This document shows positions 10,501 through 18,760 of a stretch of 64,000 nucleotides of DNA, in pieces (the first letter of the stretch is position 1; each line of letters opens with the position of its first letter). Location of the stretch: positions 62,001 to 126,000 of the forward strand of contig NZ_JAGTXB010000014.1 of assembly GCF_018224885.1 (NCBI RefSeq), read 5' to 3'. Both the position numbers and the translations under genes were made by a program. The notes under the pieces are model-generated. The model worked only from the letters and a program-made list of their open reading frames with translations, searched no databases and was not told the DNA's origin. The stretch comes from Chitinophaga hostae (GTDB taxonomy: Bacteria; Bacteroidota; Bacteroidia; Chitinophagales; Chitinophagaceae).

Positions 10501-10957
10501 AGATAGTACTGCTGCCACCTGCTATGCCTGTGCCAATGATTCACTATCAGTGTTACCGATGAGTAACCGGCAACTGCGTGTAGCCGTACCCGGTAAGGGA
10601 TTCATGGCGTTGTCCTTTCCGCTTTCCGCCCGCCCTGCCTCAATACCGGTTGATCCGGTACAAAATGGTATGCAGGTGCTGGACCTGGGCGCCGGAACCG
10701 GGAAATGTTATGCATTCAGGATACGCAGCCCATTTGGATGGGACGCTATTTACACTTACCTGGAATCAGCCCCGGAAGCGGGTTTACAGGCCACCTTTAT
10801 CATGAACGGAGAAAGCCGCACCGTGGCTGCGTATCCTTTTGAAAGTTCATTTTACCCGGTGAAGATGGCCGCCGGCGCCGTGCTGAAGGTAAAGGTGCGT
10901 AATGCCGGTGGAGAGGAAAAAGAAGGGACTATTATTTTTAATAAAAGCGCCAAATAA
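7535..10957 (+). CDS. Secreted protein of unknown function with N-terminal CBM-like domain, paralogue of the preceding gene
   Basis: A 1140-residue exported protein (signal peptide to about residue 25, IPAQAQ). Residues ~28-165 form a carbohydrate-binding-like beta domain (YLLEAEDFQFKGGW start, then FAIWVRTPDYP, then GRCDAIFLTAA). The rest repeats the layout of the upstream 871-residue protein: a beta-sandwich with GYYSLAV matching GYYSLAT upstream, a helical toroid-like part, the YHHIPPHLAFTLDFL motif matching PHHAWWQVGWITDYLL, HGKVNFP matching AGKVKFP, and a C-terminal beta domain. Gene duplication followed by gain of a binding domain is the simplest reading. No catalytic residues can be named. 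It lies in the glycan locus between symporter and esterase, so a role in backbone cleavage is plausible but unproven. ATG at 7541 is an alternative start. Confidence 0.72.
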   Translation: MNMPLSKYIFRALIGCLPAIPAQAQTSYLLEAEDFQFKGGWQPESVAGAQVSNHHILRVFSGKIKAADAMTVINIKAAGNFAIWVRTPDYPADRPGTRLFGITVNGQALEKESGQHGKDGYYWEKAGTAALDAGENVIALKDTRSNFGRCDAIFLTAAGADPNEEKLATLQRFKITPLTATYTPPTDKTAAAAVRVPPGSAAMATLSNDRLQLQFVKALAADGAPCLAAISSIKENNRWRHLQNGSDAHRIFLLSAVVPQISFGSFFPSWNGSTAYGSFQSRGKIFPVLAPESLANPFLAGLRRECFPVAVKQLSSKTIEVTYETNDKETLRGVWQLETGSRHLLLTLTYIPKQTGYYSLAVTAFSGVEKEEVTSIQLPPMFQYQRIPDNPVMLPSALMPQPLAMMETKQPQGNLTTFITGTLADFPPDWGEATVSPMGFAIKNAANQVQPAAFSPVLGLDNSQVEAGKTLTRQFALGALASGWNDAMEYISDSIYHVTDYRTQERTSLTETIFNITDLIRNDTAAGWAHDLKGFYDIEANPAVVPTVVQAAPLAVISAAILERDEAFYTSRALPAIEYTLSRSGFRWAKNVSGTSFNTNKQSLLLSPFNSQFTTAYYEALHQLLGGANPWLEAIALPGNKVRPARGYSVNIPVWTQELAAYRLTKNKNWLNAAAAHAKEFIASEVYGTKTVPLGKQPFYNASFYAYWWELPDLYEVTGDTSFLAAATTSAFQTLAGIRVYPEVKDQLQTIHPGGKYEGNTTLWWKGGEKYRLGFPRKQGDAPEKQVPQRLVSPVGLGFEQPYTFFDPGKLVRPVFMSSWAPHLLRLFQDEHREIFETYARNAVIGRFTNYPGYYGTGYTDITMQPDFPYKGPDVSSVYYHHIPPHLAFTLDFLVTEAIQRSHGKVNFPYGKQDGFVWFNNRVFGGGSGRIFDDGAVRLWMKRGLVKVDQPALNYVTAISGSRFWMLLLNESHSETVGTVHIGKEVMVKDSTAATCYACANDSLSVLPMSNRQLRVAVPGKGFMALSFPLSARPASIPVDPVQNGMQVLDLGAGTGKCYAFRIRSPFGWDAIYTYLESAPEAGLQATFIMNGESRTVAAYPFESSFYPVKMAAGAVLKVKVRNAGGEEKEGTIIFNKSAK

Positions 10958-10963
10958 TTGTTT

Positions 10964-12388
10964 ATGAAACACTATTTTATTTGCTGCAGCCTGGTGATCG
11001 GGATGTGCATGTCATTGAAAACAACGGCACAAAGCAAGGAAGACATCGAACGGAAACGGCTCATCGAAGCATCGCAGGGAGCCGCTTCTCCTTTATATTT
11101 TGATCCGGCCAGCCAGGAAGTATCGCTGGTTATACCCGGCAGCTTTCATAACGCGGCCGAATATACGATACGGGGTGGTTTGCCTCATTTCTTTAAAAAG
11201 GTGAATGCAGGAAAACCGCTGACCATCGGCTTTATAGGCGGCAGCATTACCCAGGGGAAGTTTTGCTACCGGCTTCAAACGGCAAAGTATATACGGTCGC
11301 TATATCCTTCCGTTGCCATGAAGGCCATCAATGCCGGTGTTTCAGGAACAGGAACGGATCTCGGGGCCTGTCGCCTGCAGGACCAGCTGTTGCAATATCA
11401 TCCCGACCTCGTATTTGTGGAATTTGCGGCGAACGGCGCCTATACCGATGGGATGGAAGGCATTATCAGGCAGATCAGGAAATATGATCCTGCCATCGAC
11501 ATCTGCCTGATCTATACTATCTATAACGGGCAAACGAAAATCTATGCCGGCGGTGGTATACCGGAAAATATAAAAGGGTTGGAAAAAGTGGCTGCTTATT
11601 ATAACCTGCCATCCATACACCTGGGTATGGAAGCGTCGATGTTGGAAAAGGAAGGAAAATTGCTGTGGAAAGGAGATAGTACCGAGGCCGCCGGCAGCAT
11701 CCTTTTTTCAACCGATGGCGCGCATCCATTGCAGGCAGGTGGCAACCTTTATGCTGCGGCCATTGCCAGGGCTATGAACGGTATGAAGCAGGTGAGTGGC
11801 GTTGTTACCCCAACAATACCCGCACCGCTGATCGCGGATAACTGGGAAGATGCCGGCATGTATCCGCCACAGGAAGTAGCCACCTTTAGTTCCGGCTGGA
11901 ATGCTGTTACTACCAAAGGTTCTCCGCAGCAGCAATTCACCGGCTGGTTTCCCTACATCATGAAGGCAACGCAGCCGGGCGCTTATTTTACCTGCCGGTT
12001 TAAAGGAACCATGTTTGGCTTCTTTGATATCGGCGGACCAGAAGCCGGACAGCTGGAAGTGCTGGTAGACGGTGCGCCTGTGAAACTGGCCGAACGCGGT
12101 ATCACCGGCACCCGGCAGCTGGAGGTGCTGGACACCACGGCTGCCAGCGGCAGCCGCCTCATCAACCGGTTTAACAGCTATTGCAACAACCGCTACCGGG
12201 GCCAGTACGAATTTATAACATTGCCACCGGGTGTGCATACGGTGACCATCCGCGTGTCCGCTGAAAAGGCCGATAAGAGGAAGATCCTGGGAGAAAAACA
12301 ACTCGAAGATATCAGCGGTCACCCGGCAAAATATGACCAGACAGTAGTGTATATAGGTAAGATCCTCTTGCGTGGAGTACCGTATTAA
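10964..12388 (+). CDS. Secreted SGNH/GDSL hydrolase, probable carbohydrate esterase
   Basis: A 474-residue protein with signal peptide (MKHYFICCSLVIGMCMS, cut near TAQ). The SGNH blocks are visible: block I FIGGSITQG with the nucleophile at Ser94, block II glycine in NAGVSGTGT, block III asparagine in FAANG (Asn158), and block V DGAHP giving Asp251 and His254. The catalytic part covers about residues 85-275; the remaining ~200 residues form a beta-rich domain with FKGTMFGFFDIGG, perhaps carbohydrate-binding. Such enzymes remove acetyl or similar esters from glycans. The ATG at 10964, six bases after the upstream stop, is preferred to a TTG at 10958. A strong terminator follows, so it is probably the last gene of the first transcript. 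Confidence 0.87.
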   Translation: MKHYFICCSLVIGMCMSLKTTAQSKEDIERKRLIEASQGAASPLYFDPASQEVSLVIPGSFHNAAEYTIRGGLPHFFKKVNAGKPLTIGFIGGSITQGKFCYRLQTAKYIRSLYPSVAMKAINAGVSGTGTDLGACRLQDQLLQYHPDLVFVEFAANGAYTDGMEGIIRQIRKYDPAIDICLIYTIYNGQTKIYAGGGIPENIKGLEKVAAYYNLPSIHLGMEASMLEKEGKLLWKGDSTEAAGSILFSTDGAHPLQAGGNLYAAAIARAMNGMKQVSGVVTPTIPAPLIADNWEDAGMYPPQEVATFSSGWNAVTTKGSPQQQFTGWFPYIMKATQPGAYFTCRFKGTMFGFFDIGGPEAGQLEVLVDGAPVKLAERGITGTRQLEVLDTTAASGSRLINRFNSYCNNRYRGQYEFITLPPGVHTVTIRVSAEKADKRKILGEKQLEDISGHPAKYDQTVVYIGKILLRGVPY

Positions 12389-12412
12389 TAAAACCATGTC
12401 CTCTTCCTGCTA

Positions 12413-12453
12413 TGGGAACATTCCCGGGAAATGGGAATGTTCCCACTTTTTTT
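12413..12453 (+). terminator. Rho-independent terminator after the esterase gene
   Basis: A perfect 12-base inverted repeat, GGGAACATTCCC at 12414-12425 and its complement at 12433-12444, extended by one further A-T pair to 13 pairs, with a 7-base loop. It is followed directly by seven T residues (12447-12453). It splits the glycan locus into two transcription units: SusC to esterase, and GH97 to oxidoreductase. Confidence 0.88.
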
Positions 12454-12537
12454 AGCCACCCGATATTTTGAAGTTACGAAAGGCAGACTGTTAATTTGAA
12501 GGATCAAAAAATAACGGATATACTATTTCACGTTTTT

Positions 12538-14439
12538 ATGCGGTGTTTGTTCATCATAGCTTTATTATTAATACCGTTTCAGGTGGCGGTGGCGGCAGAT
12601 ACGCTGTCGCTACAGAGTCCGCATAAAAACCTGTGCGCAAAACTTTACACCAGGGAAGGGCGCCTGTTGTACCAGGTGCAGGCCGGCGCACAGGAAGTGG
12701 TGCTGCCATCGGCGATGGGCATAAAGATAAATCATCGCCTGTATGGTACCCGCGTGCACCGGATAGCCATTTCCCGGCAAAAAGTGATCCGGGAAGTACT
12801 GCCCGCGCGTTTAAACGCCGCTGCAGCTGTTAATCACTGTGTCGACTATACGATTAGCGTAAATGAAGATCGCGATCAGTACACCATCGCCTGCAGGATG
12901 TTTGATAACGGCTGCGCCTTCCGTTATATCATCCCGGGGAAGGAAGAAAAACAGGTACAGGAAGAGATAACCACCTTTACCTTTCCTGTTACTACCGGGG
13001 TATGGTATTTTGAACGTAATAACAGCTGGAAACTGCAATCGTATGCTGGTTTATGGCAACGTACTACGATGGATCAGCTGCCGGTAGTTTCCGCGCAGGG
13101 GCCCATACAAGGCAAACCTCTGGTGATGGAGCTGCCGGGAGGAAAGTACGCAGTGATCACTGAAGCTGCATTGTATCGCTACAGTGGTATGCGACTGAAG
13201 GCCACCGGCAATGGAGCGGTGCAGGTAAACTATACGGAAGGTGATACCGGGTTTACTCTCAAAGGTGAACTGGTAACGCCGTGGCGGACTATCCTTTATG
13301 CTAACAACCTCAACGAACTGGTAAATAATCACGTCATAGAAAATCTGAATCCGCGTCCTGACCCGGTATTGTTTGCAGATACACGTTATATAAAGCCCGG
13401 GAAAAGTGTATGGAGCTGGATTACCAGAGACGAACACTACATGGAACCCGCGGAGGAATTGCGCTTTATTGACGCCGCCGCCGAACTCGGATTTGCCTAT
13501 ACACTACTCGACGAGGGCTGGGAAACCAAATGGCCGGATAAATGGAAGCAGTTGAAAATACTAAGCACCAGCGCTGCAAAGAAAGGGATACATATATGGG
13601 TATGGAAAAATTCAAAGGAAATAAGAGATAGTGTATTACGCAACAGTTTCCTCGATAGCGTGGCTATGGCGGGCGCAGTGGGTATCAAAACGGATTTTAT
13701 GAACAGCGAAGCCCTGCCGCTGATAATGTTTGAAGAAGCGCTGCTGAAAGGGGCTGCCGCCAGGAAACTGATGGTTAATTTTCACGGCTGCCAGGCGCCT
13801 GCAGGAGAAAGCCGCACCTATCCCAACGAAATGACCCGGGAAGGTATCCGCGGCATGGAACTGAATGTGATGAAAGAACCGTTGCCAGCCTGGCATAATG
13901 CGGCCTTGCCCTTTACCCGCTTTATCTGCGGCCATGGAGATTATACACCCGGATTATTCAGTCTTCGCGGACCCACCACGGTTACCCATCAGCTGGCGCT
14001 GCTGTACCTGTTTAATTCCCCGTTTCAATGTATGGCTGAAAATCCGCTGCGACTGCTGAAAGACAGTACCTGGCAACCCATCCTACCCCTGTTAAAAACA
14101 TTGCCGGTAACATGGGATGAAACCATCGTTTTACCCGGCAGCGATATCGGGAAAATAGCCGCTTTTGCCAGGAGAAAAGGACGCGATTGGTATGTGGCTA
14201 TGATCAATGGCACAGACAGCCTGGTCAGTTTCCGGCTGCAGCCCACATTTCTCCGGTCCGGGCAAACATACAAAGCCATGTTAATAACTGATACCGCAAA
14301 CGGTAACTCGTTTGTATCAGCGACGGAAGACATGCGTAAACGGGATGATAGGAAAGTAACCATTCCGGCTACCGGCGGTTTGGTAGTACGTATAGCCGAT
14401 ACCGGTATACCGGCTGAAAGCGTAAATGAGCACAAATGA
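12538..14439 (+). CDS. GH97 family glycoside hydrolase, probable alpha-galactosidase or alpha-glucosidase
   Basis: A secreted enzyme of 633 residues (signal peptide MRCLFIIALLLIPFQ...AVAA). It has the GH97 layout: N-terminal beta-supersandwich, a (beta/alpha)8 barrel beginning near SVWSWITRDEHY, and a C-terminal beta domain. Key barrel motifs are YTLLDEGWE, GIKTDFM (Asp386) and NEMTREGIRG (Glu435). In the retaining subgroup described for Bacteroides GH97b the nucleophile is an Asp in this DFM-type motif, so a retaining alpha-galactosidase-like activity is favoured; this subgroup call is tentative. An upstream in-frame TTG at 12496 would lengthen the leader by 14 residues. The gene follows a terminator, so it should have its own promoter; its stop overlaps the GH2 start by ATGA. 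Confidence 0.9.
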   Translation: MRCLFIIALLLIPFQVAVAADTLSLQSPHKNLCAKLYTREGRLLYQVQAGAQEVVLPSAMGIKINHRLYGTRVHRIAISRQKVIREVLPARLNAAAAVNHCVDYTISVNEDRDQYTIACRMFDNGCAFRYIIPGKEEKQVQEEITTFTFPVTTGVWYFERNNSWKLQSYAGLWQRTTMDQLPVVSAQGPIQGKPLVMELPGGKYAVITEAALYRYSGMRLKATGNGAVQVNYTEGDTGFTLKGELVTPWRTILYANNLNELVNNHVIENLNPRPDPVLFADTRYIKPGKSVWSWITRDEHYMEPAEELRFIDAAAELGFAYTLLDEGWETKWPDKWKQLKILSTSAAKKGIHIWVWKNSKEIRDSVLRNSFLDSVAMAGAVGIKTDFMNSEALPLIMFEEALLKGAAARKLMVNFHGCQAPAGESRTYPNEMTREGIRGMELNVMKEPLPAWHNAALPFTRFICGHGDYTPGLFSLRGPTTVTHQLALLYLFNSPFQCMAENPLRLLKDSTWQPILPLLKTLPVTWDETIVLPGSDIGKIAAFARRKGRDWYVAMINGTDSLVSFRLQPTFLRSGQTYKAMLITDTANGNSFVSATEDMRKRDDRKVTIPATGGLVVRIADTGIPAESVNEHK

Positions 14440-16412
14440 AGAAAAGAAATATACTGCTGCTGTTATTGCTATGGCCGCTGTTTTCAGCGGGACAGGGAAC
14501 TGTCAGGTTGCCGCTAAACGGCGTATGGACGTTTGCGTTAGATCCGCTTAATACAGGGGTGCCTGACAAATGGTATACACCGGATTTTCCGTCTGCCGGG
14601 TTCGATAAAGTAACGGTGCCGCATAGTTTTTCGGTAGATAAACGCTACTTTTTTTATACAGGAACAGCCTGGTATTTTAAAAAATTTAACGCGCCTGTTG
14701 TACAGAAAGATAATCGTACGTTCCTGCACTTTGATGCGGTATTTTATAAAACCAGCATCTGGCTGAACGGACAACTGGCAGGAGAGCATGAAGGAGGTTA
14801 CACGCCGTTTGAAATAGAGGTAACGCATTTGCTGAAAGAGAAAAATACATTAGCCGTTTCCGTGAGTAACGCCTGGGATACGACTACGATACCAGGGGCC
14901 AAAGCCAGCGATGCCAGTGAATCTCCCGCCATGGCGCAACTGTATCCCTGGATGAACTATGGCGGTATTACCCGGCCGGTACAGCTGCTTACCCGGCCGG
15001 CTGCTTTTATACAAAACGTAAAAGTAACTGCAGAACCGGATCTGAAAAAAAGAAATGCACGTATTGCAGTTACCGTGTTCCTGGAAAATTTCCAGGCCTC
15101 CGATGCAGCTGTAAAAGTGAGTATCTCCCGGCAGGGACAACCGGGTAATATCCGCTTCAGACAGTTATCCGCAAACGCCGGACAGGTAGTGCTGGAAGGA
15201 ACAATGCCCGATGCCAGGTACTGGAACCAGGATGCCCCCAATCTCTATGAAGCGGAAATAACGGCAGGTAACGATACCATGCGGAAAACATTCGGTATCC
15301 GTAAGCTGGAAATTAAAGGCACGCAGTTACTGCTGAACGGGGAGCCCGTTCGTATGGGCGGCTGCAACCGGCCACTGGATTACCCCGGCTACGGGTCGCT
15401 TGATCCGGAAGAAGTATTGGAAAAGGATCTGACCCTGATCAAAAGCGGAAGCATGGAACTTTCCAGGATCAGTCATTACCCGGTATCAGAAAGTATGCTG
15501 ATCTGGGCCGACAAACACGGTTTACTGATCATCGCTGAAGCAGGTAACTGGCAGATGACGCCGCGGCAGATGGCAGATCCGCTGATGCGAAAAAAATATA
15601 GGTCGCAGCTAACGGAAATGATTAAACGCGACTGGAATCATCCCTGTATTGTTGCTTATAGTGTAGGCAATGAATTTCAATCGCAAACACCGGAAGGGAT
15701 TGCGTGGGTAAAGGACATGGGCGCCTTTGTGAAATCACTCGATGCTACCCGTCTTATTACTTTTGCCAGTTTCAATGTATGGCGGGACTATGTAAAGCAT
15801 CCGGAAGATGAAGCCTCGCAGTACGTGGATTTTATCAGCACCAATATTTATGGTAACGGGCAACTGGCGCACCTGCAGCATATCCATGAAGTATATCCCA
15901 ACAAACCTGTTTATATCAGCGAGTTTGGTATGCGGCTGCCGGCCGATGGTCAGGAAGAAGAACGCATCCGTTATTTCAGAAAGGCGGTGGAGGTATTCCG
16001 GCAGTGTGATTACCTCATCGGCGCTTCTGTATGGACGTTCAATGACTATATGAGCCGGTATCCCGGAACGGATGCCAACGGCTATCGTGCCTGGGGGCTG
16101 ATAGCGCCGGACAGGAGTATACGTCCTGTTTACGCTGTATGGCAAGAAGAATTTGCTCCCGCTGTTATTGAGCTGTTGAAGATAAAGGATGGTAATGCCA
16201 TTGTTAAAGTCGCTGCCCGCCTGGATTTTCCCTCTTATACACTTCGTCGCTACAGGCTTAGCTATGGAGGACAATCGACGGAACTGCGGACACTTAAACC
16301 CGGAGAAAGCCAGGAACTTACAATACCTGTTACCGGCAATACACTGACGGTGTCGTTGGTAAAGCCAGGAGGCTTTACTGTGGTAACTAAAACCTTTGAT
16401 GCCTTGCGTTAG
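14436..16412 (+). CDS. GH2 family glycoside hydrolase (beta-galactosidase/beta-glucuronidase type)
   Basis: A 658-residue secreted enzyme with signal peptide (MKKRNILLLLLLWPLFSAGQ). Domains in order: sugar-binding jelly roll (~25-185, with GTAWYFKKF and LNGQLAGEHEGGYTPF), Ig-like domain (~190-290), and TIM barrel (~295-580). The acid/base Glu413 is in SVGNE and the nucleophile Glu496 in YISEFG, both normal for GH2. It removes a terminal beta-linked sugar (galactose, glucuronate, mannose or similar); the specificity cannot be read. The start codon overlaps the GH97 stop (ATGA), so the two are translated together and likely act on the same glycan. Confidence 0.92.
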   Translation: MKKRNILLLLLLWPLFSAGQGTVRLPLNGVWTFALDPLNTGVPDKWYTPDFPSAGFDKVTVPHSFSVDKRYFFYTGTAWYFKKFNAPVVQKDNRTFLHFDAVFYKTSIWLNGQLAGEHEGGYTPFEIEVTHLLKEKNTLAVSVSNAWDTTTIPGAKASDASESPAMAQLYPWMNYGGITRPVQLLTRPAAFIQNVKVTAEPDLKKRNARIAVTVFLENFQASDAAVKVSISRQGQPGNIRFRQLSANAGQVVLEGTMPDARYWNQDAPNLYEAEITAGNDTMRKTFGIRKLEIKGTQLLLNGEPVRMGGCNRPLDYPGYGSLDPEEVLEKDLTLIKSGSMELSRISHYPVSESMLIWADKHGLLIIAEAGNWQMTPRQMADPLMRKKYRSQLTEMIKRDWNHPCIVAYSVGNEFQSQTPEGIAWVKDMGAFVKSLDATRLITFASFNVWRDYVKHPEDEASQYVDFISTNIYGNGQLAHLQHIHEVYPNKPVYISEFGMRLPADGQEEERIRYFRKAVEVFRQCDYLIGASVWTFNDYMSRYPGTDANGYRAWGLIAPDRSIRPVYAVWQEEFAPAVIELLKIKDGNAIVKVAARLDFPSYTLRRYRLSYGGQSTELRTLKPGESQELTIPVTGNTLTVSLVKPGGFTVVTKTFDALR

Positions 16413-16446
16413 CCGGCGTCATTATTAAAATTATAAATGTACGATC

Positions 16447-18723
16447 ATGATAAAATCTGGAGAAACCAACAGCCGGTCTTTCCCCGGTATCACCATCAGC
16501 ACGGATCTTGTAATAACAGGTGGTGGTCTTTCAGGCGTATGCTGCGCCATTACGGCGGCCAGGCAGGGAATGAAAGTCGTATTGGTGCAGGACAGGCCTG
16601 TGCTGGGAGGTAATTCGAGCAGTGAAGTGCGGCTATGGATATTGGGCGCCACCTCACATATGGGTAATAACAACCGTTGGGCGAGGGAAGGAGGACTGGT
16701 AGATGAGATCCTGGTAGAGAACACCTGGCGTAACCCGGAAGGCAACCCCGTTATATTCGATATGGTATTGCTGGATAAAGTGAAGAAAGAGCCCAATATC
16801 ACGCTGTTGTTAAACACCGCCGTATATGCCGTTGAAAAAAAAGATGCCGCAACCATTCGCTCATTGAAGGCATTTTGCAGCCAGAACCAGAAAGAATATA
16901 TCCTCACGGCGCCTCTATTTTGTGATGCTTCCGGCGATGGGGTAGTGGGATTTTTGTCCGGGGCGGCCTTCCGGATGGGCGCCGAAAGTCGTGATGAATT
17001 CGATGAAAAATTTGCGCCCTCAGCCACCTATGGAGAGCTGCTTGGCCATACCCTGTATTTTTACAGCAAGGACACCGGCAAACCGGTAACATTTATCCCT
17101 CCGGAGTTTGCATTAAAGGATATTACAAAGATCCCGCGGTTTAAAACGTTCAATGCAAAAGATTTTGGCTGCCGGCTTTGGTGGGTGGAGTATGGTGGTC
17201 GCCTGGATACCGTGCATGATACCGAAGAAATAAAATGGGAGCTGTGGAAGGTCATCTACGGCGTATGGGATTATATCAAAAACTCGGGCAATTTCCCGGA
17301 AGCAGATACCCTTACATTGGAATGGGTAGGCGCCATTCCGGGTAAGCGCGAAAGCCGTCGCTTTGAAGGGGACTATATCATGCGGCAGCAGGATATTATT
17401 GAGCAACGTACGCATGAAGATGCGGTGGCATTTGGTGGCTGGTCCGTGGATCTGCATCCTGCCGACGGCGTTTTTAGTGAAAAGCCGGGTTGTAATCAAT
17501 GGCATAGTAAAGGCATCTACCAGGTACCTTACCGGAGTTTATACAGCAGGAATATCAGCAACCTGTTCCTGGCAGGCCGTATCATCAGCGCTTCGCATGT
17601 AGCTTTTGCCTCTACAAGGGTAATGGCTACGGCGGCATATGTATCACAGGCGGTGGGCGTAGCCGCTGCAATATGTAAGGAGGAACGTCTTTTACCGGCG
17701 GATATTATTCACGAAGGGTATATCGGAGCCTTGCAACAGCGACTCTTAAAAACCGGGCAATACATTCCCGGGCTCGTGCTGGAAGATAAGCAGGACCTGG
17801 TGCAACTGGCTACCATTGCGGCATCCAGCGAACTGGTGCTGACAGGTTTTCCCGGTAAACCATTACTGAAGCCATTAACGCTTTCTGTAGCGCAGATGCT
17901 GCCGCTGCCGGAAGGCGCTGTAGCGCCGGTTGTTTTTCACGCTGAAGCTACCGCTGACACTACGTTACAGCTGGAGTTGCGCATCAGTAGCAAACCAGGA
18001 AATTATACGCCCGATGTAACGCTGGCTACACGAACCATTCCGCTGCATCCCGGCAGAAACTGCATCACGTTGCAGTTTGATGCTGTATTGGAGAAGGCGG
18101 GTTATGCCTTTATTACTTTTATAAAGAATCCGCTGGTAGCACTGCATTTCACAGAGAAGCGGGTGACGGGGATACTGTCGGTATTCAACAGCGTAAACAA
18201 AGCGGTTTCCAACTATGGGAAACAAACACCTCCGGAAGATATCGGGATGGAAGCGTTTGAGTTCTGGTGTCCGCAACGCCGGCCGGAAGGGCATAACATC
18301 GATCTTAAATATCAGCAGGGCATTCGCCTGTTCCAGGCCGAAAGTATACGTAATGGCACCGATCGGCCGGCTGGTCAGCCCAATGCCTGGGTAGCGGACT
18401 GGAATGACCCGCAACCTGCGTTGACGCTGACCTGGCAGCAGCCGCAGCTGATCAGTTATATTGACCTGGTGATGGATACCGACTTTGACCATCCTATGGA
18501 GTCGGTATTAATGTCGCACCCGGAATCGGTAATGCCTTTTTGTATAAGGCATTACCGGATCAAAGATGCTGCAGGGAATGTGCTGGCAGAAAAAAGGAAC
18601 AATTATCAAACGCATAACCGCCTTGAGTTTGCTACGCCTGTTACAACAGATACGTTGATCATCGAGGTGGAACATCCATCGGAGCAGGTACCGGCTGCGT
18701 TGTTTGCCGTGCGTTGTTATTAA
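16447..18723 (+). CDS. FAD-dependent oxidoreductase (FAD_oxidored type) of the glycan locus
   Basis: A 758-residue protein. Residues 20-60 carry an FAD-binding Rossmann motif (VITGGGLSGVCCAI, Gly25-Gly30) and the family-typical PVLGGNSSSEVRLW. The second FAD contact region appears near LFLAGRIISASH...STRVMATAA (~375-400). The C-terminal ~270 residues form beta-rich domains, the last resembling a discoidin-like sandwich. No signal peptide is evident, so it may be cytoplasmic although its neighbours are secreted. Members are often annotated loosely, sometimes as xanthan lyase, without biochemical support. It lies 34 bases after GH2 in the same transcript. Oxidation of a released sugar or glycoside is an inference from context. 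Confidence 0.85.
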   Translation: MIKSGETNSRSFPGITISTDLVITGGGLSGVCCAITAARQGMKVVLVQDRPVLGGNSSSEVRLWILGATSHMGNNNRWAREGGLVDEILVENTWRNPEGNPVIFDMVLLDKVKKEPNITLLLNTAVYAVEKKDAATIRSLKAFCSQNQKEYILTAPLFCDASGDGVVGFLSGAAFRMGAESRDEFDEKFAPSATYGELLGHTLYFYSKDTGKPVTFIPPEFALKDITKIPRFKTFNAKDFGCRLWWVEYGGRLDTVHDTEEIKWELWKVIYGVWDYIKNSGNFPEADTLTLEWVGAIPGKRESRRFEGDYIMRQQDIIEQRTHEDAVAFGGWSVDLHPADGVFSEKPGCNQWHSKGIYQVPYRSLYSRNISNLFLAGRIISASHVAFASTRVMATAAYVSQAVGVAAAICKEERLLPADIIHEGYIGALQQRLLKTGQYIPGLVLEDKQDLVQLATIAASSELVLTGFPGKPLLKPLTLSVAQMLPLPEGAVAPVVFHAEATADTTLQLELRISSKPGNYTPDVTLATRTIPLHPGRNCITLQFDAVLEKAGYAFITFIKNPLVALHFTEKRVTGILSVFNSVNKAVSNYGKQTPPEDIGMEAFEFWCPQRRPEGHNIDLKYQQGIRLFQAESIRNGTDRPAGQPNAWVADWNDPQPALTLTWQQPQLISYIDLVMDTDFDHPMESVLMSHPESVMPFCIRHYRIKDAAGNVLAEKRNNYQTHNRLEFATPVTTDTLIIEVEHPSEQVPAALFAVRCY

Positions 18724-18760
18724 AACAGGCGGGCAGTCTGTGCCCCCGGTTACCGGCTGC

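Noticed and set aside
11708..12397. Minus-strand open frame of 229 codons over the esterase gene
   Set aside because: The esterase has all SGNH blocks on the other strand; the antisense frame has no domain.
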